NCBI GenBank assembly: GCA_035718045.1 | Contig: DASTHV010000075.1 | Coordinates: 1 to 14,171, forward strand | Direction of reading: 5' to 3' | Length of the DNA stretch: 14,171 nt | Source: DASTHV01 sp035718045 | GTDB lineage: Bacteria; Patescibacteriota; Saccharimonadia; Saccharimonadales; UBA10212 | Shown here: piece by piece, positions 1 to 5,583 of the stretch | Layout: each line of letters starts with the position of its first letter | Numbering within the stretch: position 1 is the stretch's first letter | The notes under the pieces: model-generated | What the model was told of the DNA's origin: nothing | Databases searched by the model: none | Seen by the model: only the letters and a program-made list of their open reading frames with translations | Made by a program: the position numbers and the translations under genes

Positions 1-1
1 A

Positions 2-67
2 CACGCCGCCTTCTTAGCCTTTGCCGAAAAGTACGACCAGACTGAATCTAGCGGCGATCAACCCTAA
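2..67 (+). CDS. C-terminal tail of a truncated plus-strand gene
   Basis: Reading frame 2 is open from the window edge and ends at TAA 65-67, giving 21 residues that finish in a hydrophilic tail (…EKYDQTESSGDQP). The other two plus frames stop quickly or read as improbable protein. Codon use is balanced, like the housekeeping genes here and unlike the GC-rich gene that follows. Too little is present to name the product. Confidence 0.45.
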   Translation, partial: HAAFLAFAEKYDQTESSGDQP

Positions 68-91
68 GAATTTAAAGGAAAAACCGCGCGA

Positions 92-118
92 TTTCTGAAT
101 CGTGGAGACGATCAGAAA
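92..118. other. imperfect hairpin between the partial gene and the GC-rich island
   Basis: TTTCTGAATCGT (92-103) pairs with ACGATCAGAAA (108-118) around a 4-base loop, with one bulged A. No T-run follows on the plus strand. On the minus strand a T5 run lies several bases beyond it. It may be a weak end signal for either neighbour or mark the edge of the island. Confidence 0.3.
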
Positions 119-144
119 CCGGCGGTATATTCCAAGTCCCAGTT

Positions 145-171
145 GGGAGCCCGGCGCGAGGCCGGGCTCCC
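145..171 (-). terminator. GC-rich hairpin just past the stop of the 183-632 gene
   Basis: GGGAGCCCGGC (145-155) and GCCGGGCTCCC (161-171) form a perfect 11-bp stem with a 5-base loop, 11 bases after the stop of the minus-strand gene. No T-tract follows on either strand. It is therefore either a terminator of the tract-less type common in high-GC bacteria, or a stabilising 3' hairpin. Its composition matches the adjacent gene rather than the rest of the window. Confidence 0.4.
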
Positions 172-182
172 GTAGGAGGACT

Positions 183-632
183 CTAGGCCGGCGCACCGAC
201 CTGGCCGTCGCAGCGCGACGGCGCGTACGTGCGGTGCGTCTTCGGCCTCGGAGATGAGACATTGTGGCGCTTGGCCTTCTTCAGCTCCTCGGCGAGCTCC
301 AGCTGGCGAGTCCGCTCGATGTTGACGGCCTCCAGCGCCTGCCTGAGCACGGACCGGCCACGGGCTTCAGCCCCGCGGCTAGGCACGTCCGGCGCCAGCG
401 GCACCAGCAGGAGGTCGAAACGCCGGCAGCTGTGGCTGCTGGACCCCTCGATCCTCGTGCATTCCTGATTCGAGGCACAGAGCCCCGAAGCGTCGAAATA
501 CAGGGCGAGGATTCCGGTCTCCTCTGGGGCGAACCCCAGCTTGACCGGGCGGCTGACGCGCAGATGGCGCCGCCCCGCGAGGAACTCGACCTTGACCCTG
601 AACGGGTCTGCCGTCAACTCATGTTGACTCAC
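183..632 (-). CDS. hypothetical protein in a high-GC island, possibly acquired
   Basis: A 149-residue product from GTG at 632-630. This start is chosen because GGAGG (637-641, read on the minus strand) lies 4 bases upstream. A farther in-frame ATG at 680 has no ribosome site and lies in the leader hairpin. Residues ~8-45 look beta-rich (FRVKVEFLAGRRHLRVSRPV). The middle holds four cysteines, and residues ~103-125 form a charged helix (ERTRQLELAEELKKAKRH). The tail is basic and rich in Pro and Ser. No known domain is recognised. Third codon positions are overwhelmingly G or C, unlike groESL or argS. This supports real coding capacity in a foreign-looking compositional background. Horizontal acquisition and an assembly join are both possible. 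Confidence 0.55.
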   Translation of the reverse strand: MSQHELTADPFRVKVEFLAGRRHLRVSRPVKLGFAPEETGILALYFDASGLCASNQECTRIEGSSSHSCRRFDLLLVPLAPDVPSRGAEARGRSVLRQALEAVNIERTRQLELAEELKKAKRHNVSSPRPKTHRTYAPSRCDGQVGAPA

Positions 633-636
633 TGGT

Positions 637-671
637 CCTCCAATCTCCCCTTTCGGGGATCGGGTATTGGA
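637..671 (-). promoter_or_regulatory. leader hairpin that partly covers the Shine-Dalgarno of the 183-632 gene
   Basis: Read on the minus strand, TCCAAT (671-666) pairs with ATTGGA (644-639), and TCCCC (659-655) pairs with GGGGA (650-646) around a GAAA loop. The outer stem includes the first bases of GGAGG (641-637), so folding could limit ribosome access. Control by temperature or a ligand is speculation; only the pairing is seen. Confidence 0.4.
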
Positions 672-679
672 ATGAACCA

Positions 680-708
680 ATTATTAACCGGACTGGTTTA
701 TTAGTCAA
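680..708 (-). promoter_or_regulatory. sigma-70-type promoter for the GC-rich gene
   Basis: On the minus strand, TTGACT (708-703) and AATAAT (685-680) are separated by exactly 17 bases. Transcription would start near 673 and give a ~40-base leader before the GTG at 632. The promoter sits in AT-rich DNA on the groES side of the island. Confidence 0.5.
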
Positions 709-745
709 TCTTTTTATGCTTTTGCAAATTTAGGCGAATTATAGC

Positions 746-774
746 TTGACGGTAAATTGGCACTCGTATATATT
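746..774 (+). promoter_or_regulatory. groESL promoter
   Basis: TTGACG (746-751) and TATATT (769-774) have a 17-base spacer, which is ideal for a housekeeping sigma factor. Predicted transcription start is near 781. The -10 box falls inside the CIRCE spacer, so repressor binding would block polymerase directly. Confidence 0.8.
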
Positions 775-783
775 GAGTGCTAG
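757..783 (+). promoter_or_regulatory. CIRCE operator (HrcA binding site)
   Basis: TTGGCACTC (757-765), nine bases, then GAGTGCTAG (775-783). This matches the CIRCE consensus TTAGCACTC-N9-GAGTGCTAA with one change per arm. CIRCE is bound by the heat-shock repressor HrcA, whose activity depends on GroEL in studied bacteria. Its place ahead of groES implies classical feedback control. hrcA itself is not in the window. Confidence 0.92.
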
Positions 784-785
784 CG

Positions 786-805
786 TCCGCATGGAGCGGA
801 TTTTT
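786..805 (+). promoter_or_regulatory. terminator-like hairpin at the 5' end of the groES leader
   Basis: TCCGC (786-790) pairs with GCGGA (796-800) and is followed at once by TTTTT (801-805). It begins about 5 bases after the predicted start of transcription. The stem is short (5 bp), so it may be a 5' stabiliser or a weak attenuator rather than an efficient terminator. Confidence 0.35.
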
Positions 806-833
806 GTAGAAAATAATAGGAGGTTTACTATTT

Positions 834-1097
834 ATGGCTGGATTGAATCCATTAGCTGACTGGGTAGTAGCTGAGCAGGAAGAAGCTGTGACTAAAACCG
901 CCAGCGGTCTGTATCTGCCCGAAAAATCAGCTGAAAAACCAAAAATCGCTAAAGTTAGCAAAGTCGGTAAAAACGTTAAAGAAATCAAGGTAGGTGACCG
1001 AATAGTTTACAAAACCTATAGCACTACCGAAGTAAAAGTTGATGATAAAGAATACATCCTGGTTAAAGAAGAGGATATACTCGCTACTGTAAAGTAG
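834..1097 (+). CDS. groES: co-chaperonin GroES (Cpn10)
   Basis: An 87-residue heptameric lid of the GroEL folding chamber, acting in the cytoplasm. Start is ATG 834 with a perfect AGGAGGT (818-824) nine bases upstream. The family pattern is clear: NPLADWVV near the N-terminus (W replaces the usual R), a mobile-loop segment TKTASGLYLP (~20-29), the core VKVGDRIVYKTYSTTEVKVDDKEY and the terminal KEEDILATV. It is about ten residues shorter than E. coli GroES because the roof beta-hairpin between VG and KVGD is reduced to KNVKEI. It is first in an operon with groEL, under CIRCE control. Confidence 0.95.
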   Translation: MAGLNPLADWVVAEQEEAVTKTASGLYLPEKSAEKPKIAKVSKVGKNVKEIKVGDRIVYKTYSTTEVKVDDKEYILVKEEDILATVK

Positions 1098-1100
1098 CGA
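1081..1100 (+). other. hairpin spanning the groES stop codon
   Basis: TCGCTAC (1081-1087) and GTAGCGA (1094-1100) are perfect 7-bp complements with a 6-base loop. The groES stop (1095-1097) lies inside the right arm, and ATTT follows. It could partly terminate, or stabilise or process the groES end of the bicistronic message. Confidence 0.4.
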
Positions 1101-1110
1101 ATTTGCATAC

Positions 1111-1210
1111 CATTTAACAACTCACATTTATTTGTCAGGTGTCATTTACCAGGCAATGTGAAATGAAAAATGGTAAATAATTGGGAAGTGGTAACTGTAA
1201 AATGTTAAAT
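1111..1210. repeat. degenerate heptamer inverted array, copy A (groES-groEL gap)
   Basis: The right half reads as eight consecutive 7-mers at 1155-1210: AATGTGA, AATGAAA, AATGGTA, AATAATT, GGGAAGT, GGTAACT, GTAAAAT, GTTAAAT. The left half carries their reverse complements. Nested pairs are ATTTAAC (1112-1118) with GTTAAAT (1204-1210), CACATT (1123-1128) with AATGTG (1155-1160), and ATTTACCA (1144-1151) with TGGTAAAT (1171-1178). No open reading frame lies here. As RNA it would fold into a long imperfect hairpin between the two cistrons. Confidence 0.7.
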
Positions 1211-1226
1211 CGAACGGAGGAACGAA

Positions 1227-2867
1227 GTGAGTAAGAAAGTATTTTACGATGATGACGCCCGCCGCCGGGTGCTGGGAGGAGCCCAAATTTTATATGATGC
1301 CGTAAAGACGACTATGGGCCCCAAAGGCCGCAACGTAGTTATCGGCAAAAGTTATGGTAACCCCACGGTTACGCACGACGGAGTGACTGTAGCCAAGGGC
1401 GTGGAAATTGAAGACGCCGATGATGAGACTCTGGGCTATAAAGTCGGCGCCGAGCTAATTAAAGAAGCTGCCAATAAGATGAATGACGTGGCCGGCGACG
1501 GCACAACTACCGTTACCGTGCTAACCTATCACATCTTAAACGAGGCCAATAAACTGATTGCTGCCGGGCATAACCCTATGCTGTTGCGCCGTGGTTTGGA
1601 AAAAGCTGCACAAGACGTCATTAAGGCGCTTGATTCCCAAAGTGAAAATATTCAAGGCAAAAAGAACCGCGTGGCCGAGGTAGCTACTATCAGCGCCGGG
1701 GACGAGCAAATCGGCAGCTTAATCGCCGAAGTCATGGAAAACGTCGGCAAAGACGGCGTAGTGACGGTTGAGGAAGGCCAGGGTCTGACCCTGGAAAGCG
1801 AAGTGGTAGAAGGCTTTACCATGGACCGCGGCTACGTCAGCCCTTATATGGTGACTGATACAGCCCGCATGGAGGCCGTTTACGAGAAACCGGCAATCTT
1901 GATTACCGAAAATAAAATCAGTTCAGTGCAGGAGTTCTTGCCGCTTTTGGAAAAACTAGCCGGCTCCGGCAAAAAGGACCTGGTAATTATCGCCGAGGAC
2001 GTAGAGGGTGAAGCCTTAGGAACCTTGGTACTTAACAAGCTAAAAGGCGTATTTAACACGGTAGCCGTCAAGGCGCCGGCATTCGGCGATCGGCGCAAGG
2101 ATGTGCTGGAAGACATCGCCATTCTGACCGGCGGGGAAGTCGTTTCTGAAGATACCGGTATGTCATTTGAAAACGCCGAACTGTCTGTATTGGGTACGGC
2201 CCGCAAAGTAATTGTCGGCAAAGACGAGACTACCATTATCGAAGGCGCCGGCGCCGCTGCGGCCGTTAAATCCCGGATTGACCAAATCGGCCGGCAAATC
2301 GAGCAAGCCAGCAGCGAGTACGATAAGGAAAATCTTGAAAAACGCCGGGCTGCGTTGCAGGGCAAGGTGGCCGTCATCAAAGTCGGCGGTGCTACAGAGA
2401 CCGAAATTGAAGAAAAGAAGTTCCGGGTTGATGACGCCGTGCATGCCGTAAAAGCCGCCATGGACGAAGGCGTCGTACCGGGTGGTGGCGTAACACTAGT
2501 AGATGCTGCTCAAATAATCAGCCCAAGTGCCAACGACTCCGAAGCGGCCGGCGCTAATATCCTGAAGAATGCTCTAGAGCAACCCTTCCGCATCCTATTG
2601 ACCAATTCCGGCTTGAATGCCGACGAATGGTTGCCACAAGTCAAAAACAGCAAGGGCGGCATGGGGGTGAACGTTAATCGCCCAACCAAACTCACCGACC
2701 TTAAAGCCGCCGGAATCGTTGACCCGACAAGGGTTACCAAAGAAGCTGTCCAAAATGCCGTCAGTATAGCTGGTACCAGCATGACTATGGGCGCCTTAGT
2801 AGTCGAAGTTCCCGAAAAAACTCCAGTCACTCCGCCAATGGGCGGCGGCATGGACATGGGCATGTAG
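1227..2867 (+). CDS. groEL: chaperonin GroEL (Cpn60)
   Basis: A 546-residue ATP-driven folding chaperonin, essentially the length of E. coli GroEL (548). Start is GTG 1227 with GGAGG (1216-1220) six bases upstream. Equatorial ATP-site motifs are present: TTMGPKGRNVVI (28-39), HDGVTVAK (50-57) and AGDGTTT (89-95, with Asp91 matching the ligand Asp87). FRVDDAVHAVKAAMDEGVVPGGG (399-421) contains the counterpart of catalytic Asp398. The apical domain (~190-375) includes VKAPAFGDRRK. The C-terminal tail is a short GGGMDMGM instead of several GGM repeats. It is second gene of the CIRCE operon, separated from groES by heptamer array A, and ends at a strong terminator. Confidence 0.98.
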   Translation: MSKKVFYDDDARRRVLGGAQILYDAVKTTMGPKGRNVVIGKSYGNPTVTHDGVTVAKGVEIEDADDETLGYKVGAELIKEAANKMNDVAGDGTTTVTVLTYHILNEANKLIAAGHNPMLLRRGLEKAAQDVIKALDSQSENIQGKKNRVAEVATISAGDEQIGSLIAEVMENVGKDGVVTVEEGQGLTLESEVVEGFTMDRGYVSPYMVTDTARMEAVYEKPAILITENKISSVQEFLPLLEKLAGSGKKDLVIIAEDVEGEALGTLVLNKLKGVFNTVAVKAPAFGDRRKDVLEDIAILTGGEVVSEDTGMSFENAELSVLGTARKVIVGKDETTIIEGAGAAAAVKSRIDQIGRQIEQASSEYDKENLEKRRAALQGKVAVIKVGGATETEIEEKKFRVDDAVHAVKAAMDEGVVPGGGVTLVDAAQIISPSANDSEAAGANILKNALEQPFRILLTNSGLNADEWLPQVKNSKGGMGVNVNRPTKLTDLKAAGIVDPTRVTKEAVQNAVSIAGTSMTMGALVVEVPEKTPVTPPMGGGMDMGM

Positions 2868-2893
2868 TCTTGCGGCCAGCGTAAATAGATTGT

Positions 2894-2928
2894 AAAATAA
2901 GGCCTTGAATTAAGAGGCCTTATTTTTT
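2894..2928 (+). terminator. intrinsic terminator of groESL
   Basis: AAAATAAGGCCT (2894-2905) and AGGCCTTATTTT (2915-2926) form a perfect 12-bp stem with a 9-base loop, and the T-run continues to 2928. The inverted A and T ends make it able to work from both sides. It directly abuts the ATG of the next gene at 2929. Confidence 0.9.
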
Positions 2929-3645
2929 ATGGAGTCGGAGCTCAAAACTCAGAGTGGGGTACTCTTACCTCAAGATGATTTACCGCCTGTGGCTACGGAG
3001 TATGAGCTCGCTATTGTGCTGCAGCATATCAAAATGGCCAGCGGCTCAGTGGTGGCCGAAGCACCTGAGTTAGCCGCCGCCCACTTGGGCAAAGCCATTG
3101 ATGTTTTAAGGCAAGCCCAAGAGGCTCCTCCACCAGCCAAAACCATTGAAGAATTAGGCGTCATAGCCCTTCAGCGGGCTGCAGAACTTCGGCTTACGCG
3201 CAGGGAATTTCAGATACTGGGATTTTTGGCTACCGGGATGGCCAACATAGACATTGCTCAAGCGGAATGGGTATCAGAGCAAACGGTTAAGTTCCACATA
3301 AGTAATATTTTGCGTAAACTTGACGCCGCCAACAGAGCAGAAGCAGCCTTTATAGCGCGCCGGGAGGGGTTGGTTGTAGGTACCGCCGATGCAGATGAAG
3401 TGGATAGCCCTAAACCTGAGCCAAGTGATCCACTAACTGCCCGGCAAGCGGAGGTTTTGGTATTTGTCTCCCAAGGTTTAACTAACCAGGAAATAGCCGA
3501 TCGATTAGGAATTGGCCTTCAGACTGTTAGATACCATGTAACTAATATTTTGTCGCAGCTCGGGGTCAAAAACCGTACGGCCGCCGGCAAGGCTTTATCC
3601 GAAGGAAGGGTGATAGTTAAAAATAAAGGTATCCTAACACCTTAA
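2929..3645 (+). CDS. tandem LuxR/GerE-type HTH transcriptional regulator
   Basis: A 238-residue product with two complete GerE-type DNA-binding domains. HTH1 (~89-148) runs from LTRREFQILGFLATGM through VKFHISNILRKLDAANRAEA. HTH2 (~169-228) runs from LTARQAEVLVFVSQGLTNQEIADRLGI through VRYHVTNILSQLGVKNRTAA. Residues 1-88 are helical and contain no recognisable receiver or ligand-binding domain. A Pro- and Glu-rich linker (~155-168) joins the HTHs. HTH2 is closer to the family consensus than HTH1. The start is uncertain: ATG 2929 touches the groEL terminator and has no Shine-Dalgarno, and the next in-frame ATG encodes residue 36. A possible promoter is TTGCGG (2870-2875) with TAAAAT (2893-2898), which would overlap the terminator. 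It could bind a pair of half-sites as one chain. Targets are unknown. Confidence 0.85.
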   Translation: MESELKTQSGVLLPQDDLPPVATEYELAIVLQHIKMASGSVVAEAPELAAAHLGKAIDVLRQAQEAPPPAKTIEELGVIALQRAAELRLTRREFQILGFLATGMANIDIAQAEWVSEQTVKFHISNILRKLDAANRAEAAFIARREGLVVGTADADEVDSPKPEPSDPLTARQAEVLVFVSQGLTNQEIADRLGIGLQTVRYHVTNILSQLGVKNRTAAGKALSEGRVIVKNKGILTP

Positions 3646-3710
3646 ACAGTAGCAAATCGTACTGACGCATTGGCAACCCGGCTTCATAATTAGCTTAAGC
3701 GTAAATTATA

Positions 3711-3733
3711 TGATATAATAGCGCTAACGGAGG
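3711..3733 (+). promoter_or_regulatory. extended -10 promoter and ribosome site of the LPNSG protein gene
   Basis: TGATATAAT (3711-3719) is a perfect extended -10, so a strong -35 box is not needed. GGAGG (3729-3733) lies 4 bases before ATG 3738. The gap 3646-3710 shows nothing else recognisable. Confidence 0.7.
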
Positions 3734-3737
3734 TTAT

Positions 3738-4217
3738 ATGGAATTGATAGAGGATGATTCAAATACGCTGTCAGAAGACGACAGTAAAAAAGACCGCAAA
3801 GCCAGCCAACCGGCCAAGGCGCAACGTACCTCTCTTATCCAGACGACCAATCAAGATTCCATTCCCGGCTGGGCACGGATTGTAGCGGCTGTGGTTATTG
3901 TGGCCGCTATAATCTTTGGCCTGGTAATGGGGGCCAGGGCTATCTATCACGCTACTCATAACAATCCGCCAACCGTAGCGGTAGGCACCAGTAACTCTAA
4001 TAGTTCGAATCCCAATAAGGCTGCCGGCGGGACTAATTCCGGCCCCCAAAGTAATGAACAAGCCGGCGGAAAGGGCACTAGTAACTCCAGTAATTTGCCA
4101 AACAGCGGCCCCGGAGACGTTTTAGCGATTTTCGCCAGCGCTGTTTTAGCCGGCGCCGGCGCGCATTATGTCTGGAGCGTCAAACTCTCCAAAAACAATT
4201 TACCAAATTCACATTAG
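3738..4217 (+). CDS. membrane protein with a C-terminal LPNSG sorting-type tail
   Basis: A 159-residue product of unknown function. Residues 1-44 are charged and probably cytoplasmic, and residues 46-68 are a strong membrane helix. Residues 75-119 are a low-complexity Asn/Ser/Gly linker. LPNSGPGD at 120-127 is followed by a hydrophobic stretch (128-147) and a short Lys-containing tail, which is the LPXTG-like order of a sortase substrate. LPNTGPG-type tails are common on CPR surface proteins, from general knowledge. It is unusual that the N-terminal anchor is a long internal helix rather than a cleavable signal peptide, so the protein may hold both ends in the membrane. It has its own extended -10 promoter. 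Confidence 0.8.
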   Translation: MELIEDDSNTLSEDDSKKDRKASQPAKAQRTSLIQTTNQDSIPGWARIVAAVVIVAAIIFGLVMGARAIYHATHNNPPTVAVGTSNSNSSNPNKAAGGTNSGPQSNEQAGGKGTSNSSNLPNSGPGDVLAIFASAVLAGAGAHYVWSVKLSKNNLPNSH

Positions 4218-4309
4218 CCAATTTATTTATCAAACACCATTTACTAAACAGTCTGGTAAATGGAAAGTATTACTTAATTGGTAAATGTGCAAATGGTAAG
4301 TGTAAAATG
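4210..4309. repeat. degenerate heptamer-type inverted array, copy B (upstream of the isomerase)
   Basis: The inner hairpin is CCATTTAC (4237-4244) with GTAAATGG (4256-4263), a perfect 8 bp. Around it, CACATTagCCAATT (4210-4223) and AATTGGtaAATGTG (4276-4289) match at 12 of 14 positions. TGGTAAGTGTAAAATG (4294-4309) matches array A at 1189-1204 in 15 of 16 bases. The right end supplies the -10 box of the isomerase gene, and the left arm overlaps the previous stop codon. Confidence 0.7.
4303..4308 (+). promoter_or_regulatory. -10 box for a leaderless isomerase mRNA
   Basis: TAAAAT ends six bases before ATG 4315, so transcription would begin at or next to the start codon. The -35 is weak: TTGGTA (4278-4283) has a long 19-base spacer. 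GAGG at 4309-4312 lies too close to the ATG to act as a normal ribosome site. Confidence 0.45.
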
Positions 4310-4314
4310 AGGTC

Positions 4315-5343
4315 ATGTTAGACGACCTAAAATACATACATCAACGGGACAGTCAGGACGCTTTTGGAATTGCCGAAAAACAGGCTACTCAACTGACGCA
4401 AAAGTTCGAAGTTCCAGCTATCAGAGGCGTTTTTGAAAATATTGTTTACGGCGGTATGGGCGGCTCGGCCCTGGCGGCGCTAATCAGTCAAAGCTGGCCT
4501 GGCTACAAGCTGCCGTTTGAGGTTTGCCGGCAGTATCATATTCCGGCTTATGTGTCTGACAAAACTTTATTTATCGCCTGCAGCTATTCGGGTAATACCG
4601 AGGAAACTATCTCGGCTCTGCAAGAAGCCGAAGCCAAGGGCGCCCGTATCGTAGTGATTGCCGGCGGCGGTAAACTACAGGAAATAGCCCAGCAAAAGAG
4701 GCATACTTTCGTGCTGCTGCCCAAAGCCGCCCAGCCGCGCTACGCCGTGTTTTACAATCTGGCGGCATTCCTGGCCGTCTTAGAGTCCGCTAAACTGGCT
4801 GACGCTGAAAATATCGACGCCGAGCTGAGAATGGCTTCTGAGTTTCTGCAGCAAGCTGTCCAAAGCTGGATACCTACCGTACCAACGGCCCAAAACCCCG
4901 CTAAAAGACTAGCCCAAGAAATCGTTGGCAAGTCAGCGGTGATTTACGGCGGTCCGCTAATGGCCCCTATCGCTTATAAGTGGAAAATCAGCTTTAATGA
5001 AAATGCTAAAAACGTAGCCTGGTGGGGGCAGTATTCGGAGTTCAACCACAATGAATTCATCGGCTGGAGCAGCCATCCGGTAAATAAGCCTTACGCGGTA
5101 ATTGATTTACGCTCTAATCTGGAACACGAACGAATTCAAAAGAGATTCGAGCTATCTGACCGGATGCTATCGGGCCGGCGGCCAGCGGCCCAAGTGGTGC
5201 AGGCCGAGGGTCAAACCTTGCCGCAGCAGCTGCTGTGGACCAGCAATTTTGGCGACTTTGTAACGCTTTACGTAGCCATGCTCAATAATGTCGACCCCGG
5301 CCCGGTGGATTTAGTCGAGGAATTTAAGAAGAAACTCGGTTAG
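4315..5343 (+). CDS. bifunctional phosphoglucose/phosphomannose isomerase
   Basis: A 342-residue SIS-domain sugar isomerase that interconverts fructose-6-phosphate with glucose-6-phosphate or mannose-6-phosphate in the cytoplasm. The first SIS domain has YGGMGGSALA (45-54) and the phosphate-binding SYSGNTEET (90-98). AAQPRYAVFY (138-147) and NENAKNVAWWGQYSEFNHNEF (228-248) carry the Glu and His typical of the PGI/PMI family. Length fits the family (~320-350). An upstream TAA (4303-4305) in the same frame rules out earlier starts, so ATG 4315 is used and is probably leaderless. It stands alone, followed by the palindrome at 5359. Confidence 0.93.
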   Translation: MLDDLKYIHQRDSQDAFGIAEKQATQLTQKFEVPAIRGVFENIVYGGMGGSALAALISQSWPGYKLPFEVCRQYHIPAYVSDKTLFIACSYSGNTEETISALQEAEAKGARIVVIAGGGKLQEIAQQKRHTFVLLPKAAQPRYAVFYNLAAFLAVLESAKLADAENIDAELRMASEFLQQAVQSWIPTVPTAQNPAKRLAQEIVGKSAVIYGGPLMAPIAYKWKISFNENAKNVAWWGQYSEFNHNEFIGWSSHPVNKPYAVIDLRSNLEHERIQKRFELSDRMLSGRRPAAQVVQAEGQTLPQQLLWTSNFGDFVTLYVAMLNNVDPGPVDLVEEFKKKLG

Positions 5344-5358
5344 GACTCGCTCGATAAG

Positions 5359-5388
5359 CTAGAATACTTAACATGTTAAGTATTCTAG
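5359..5388. repeat. 30-bp perfect palindrome whose 22-bp core recurs inside argS
   Basis: The left half is CTAGAATACTTAACA and the right half is its exact reverse complement, with no spacer. The inner 22 bp (5363-5384, half-site AATACTTAACA) is repeated exactly at 11320-11341. It lies 15 bases after the isomerase stop and just before the structured RNA. No T-run follows, so termination alone does not explain it. A protein-binding site or a mobile palindromic repeat is possible. Confidence 0.85.
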
Positions 5389-5398
5389 GAACCTGTTT

Positions 5399-5583
5399 CC
5401 GCGGGAAGGAGTAGTGCTGCATTGGGATGCGATGCAAGGAAGAGCCGAGCAGCGGACTAAGGTGTATTGAAATACATCGAAGGAGCAGCGCAGGCTCTGA
5501 CACAGCGGAGCGCCCAAAGCCTAGCCGGTGCAACCGGCCGCGCCGGTTGGCAGGGCTAGGCGGTGCAGTGCTACTCGCCGCGG
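5399..5583 (+). ncRNA. candidate structured RNA, ~185 nt, class not assigned
   Basis: A multibranched fold is visible. The closing stem is 5410-5421 with 5564-5575: 12 continuous pairs including two adjacent G-U pairs, flanked by CCGCGG (5399-5404) and CCGCGG (5578-5583). Arm 1 is AGAGCC (5441-5446) with GGCTCT (5493-5498). It encloses a 7-bp hairpin 5461-5467/5472-5478 that includes one G-U. Arm 2 is GCCTAGCC (5519-5526) with GGCTAGGC (5554-5561), capped by an 8-bp hairpin (5531-5538/5542-5549). TTGGG (5422-5426) can pair with CCCAA (5513-5517) as a possible pseudoknot. The G-U pairs would be A-C mismatches on the other strand, which favours plus-strand transcription. It overlaps the 3' end of the minus-strand permease by 13 bases. 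It is not recognisably tmRNA, RNase P RNA or SRP RNA. No clear promoter or terminator is seen. Orphan classes of similar size such as raiA should be tested. Confidence 0.7.

Noticed and set aside
264..704. 146-codon open frame on the plus strand opposite the GC-rich gene
   Set aside because: It is the high-GC shadow of 183-632. It has no ribosome site, poor protein-like content, and runs into the groES-side promoter region. The minus-strand frame has GGAGG, a promoter and a natural helix.
1880..2461. 193-codon minus-strand frame inside groEL
   Set aside because: It is a Ser/Thr/Ala-rich antisense reading of a fully conserved groEL, with no start signals.
5359..5388. Intrinsic terminator of the isomerase gene
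   Set aside because: The perfect palindrome lacks a T-tract and recurs inside argS coding sequence, where a terminator would be harmful. It is kept as a repeat instead.
5399..5583. SRP RNA (because of GGAAG and GAGCAGC words)
   Set aside because: The conserved GGTCAGG and GGAAGCAGCC helix-8 layout is absent and the fold is multibranched rather than a single long hairpin.
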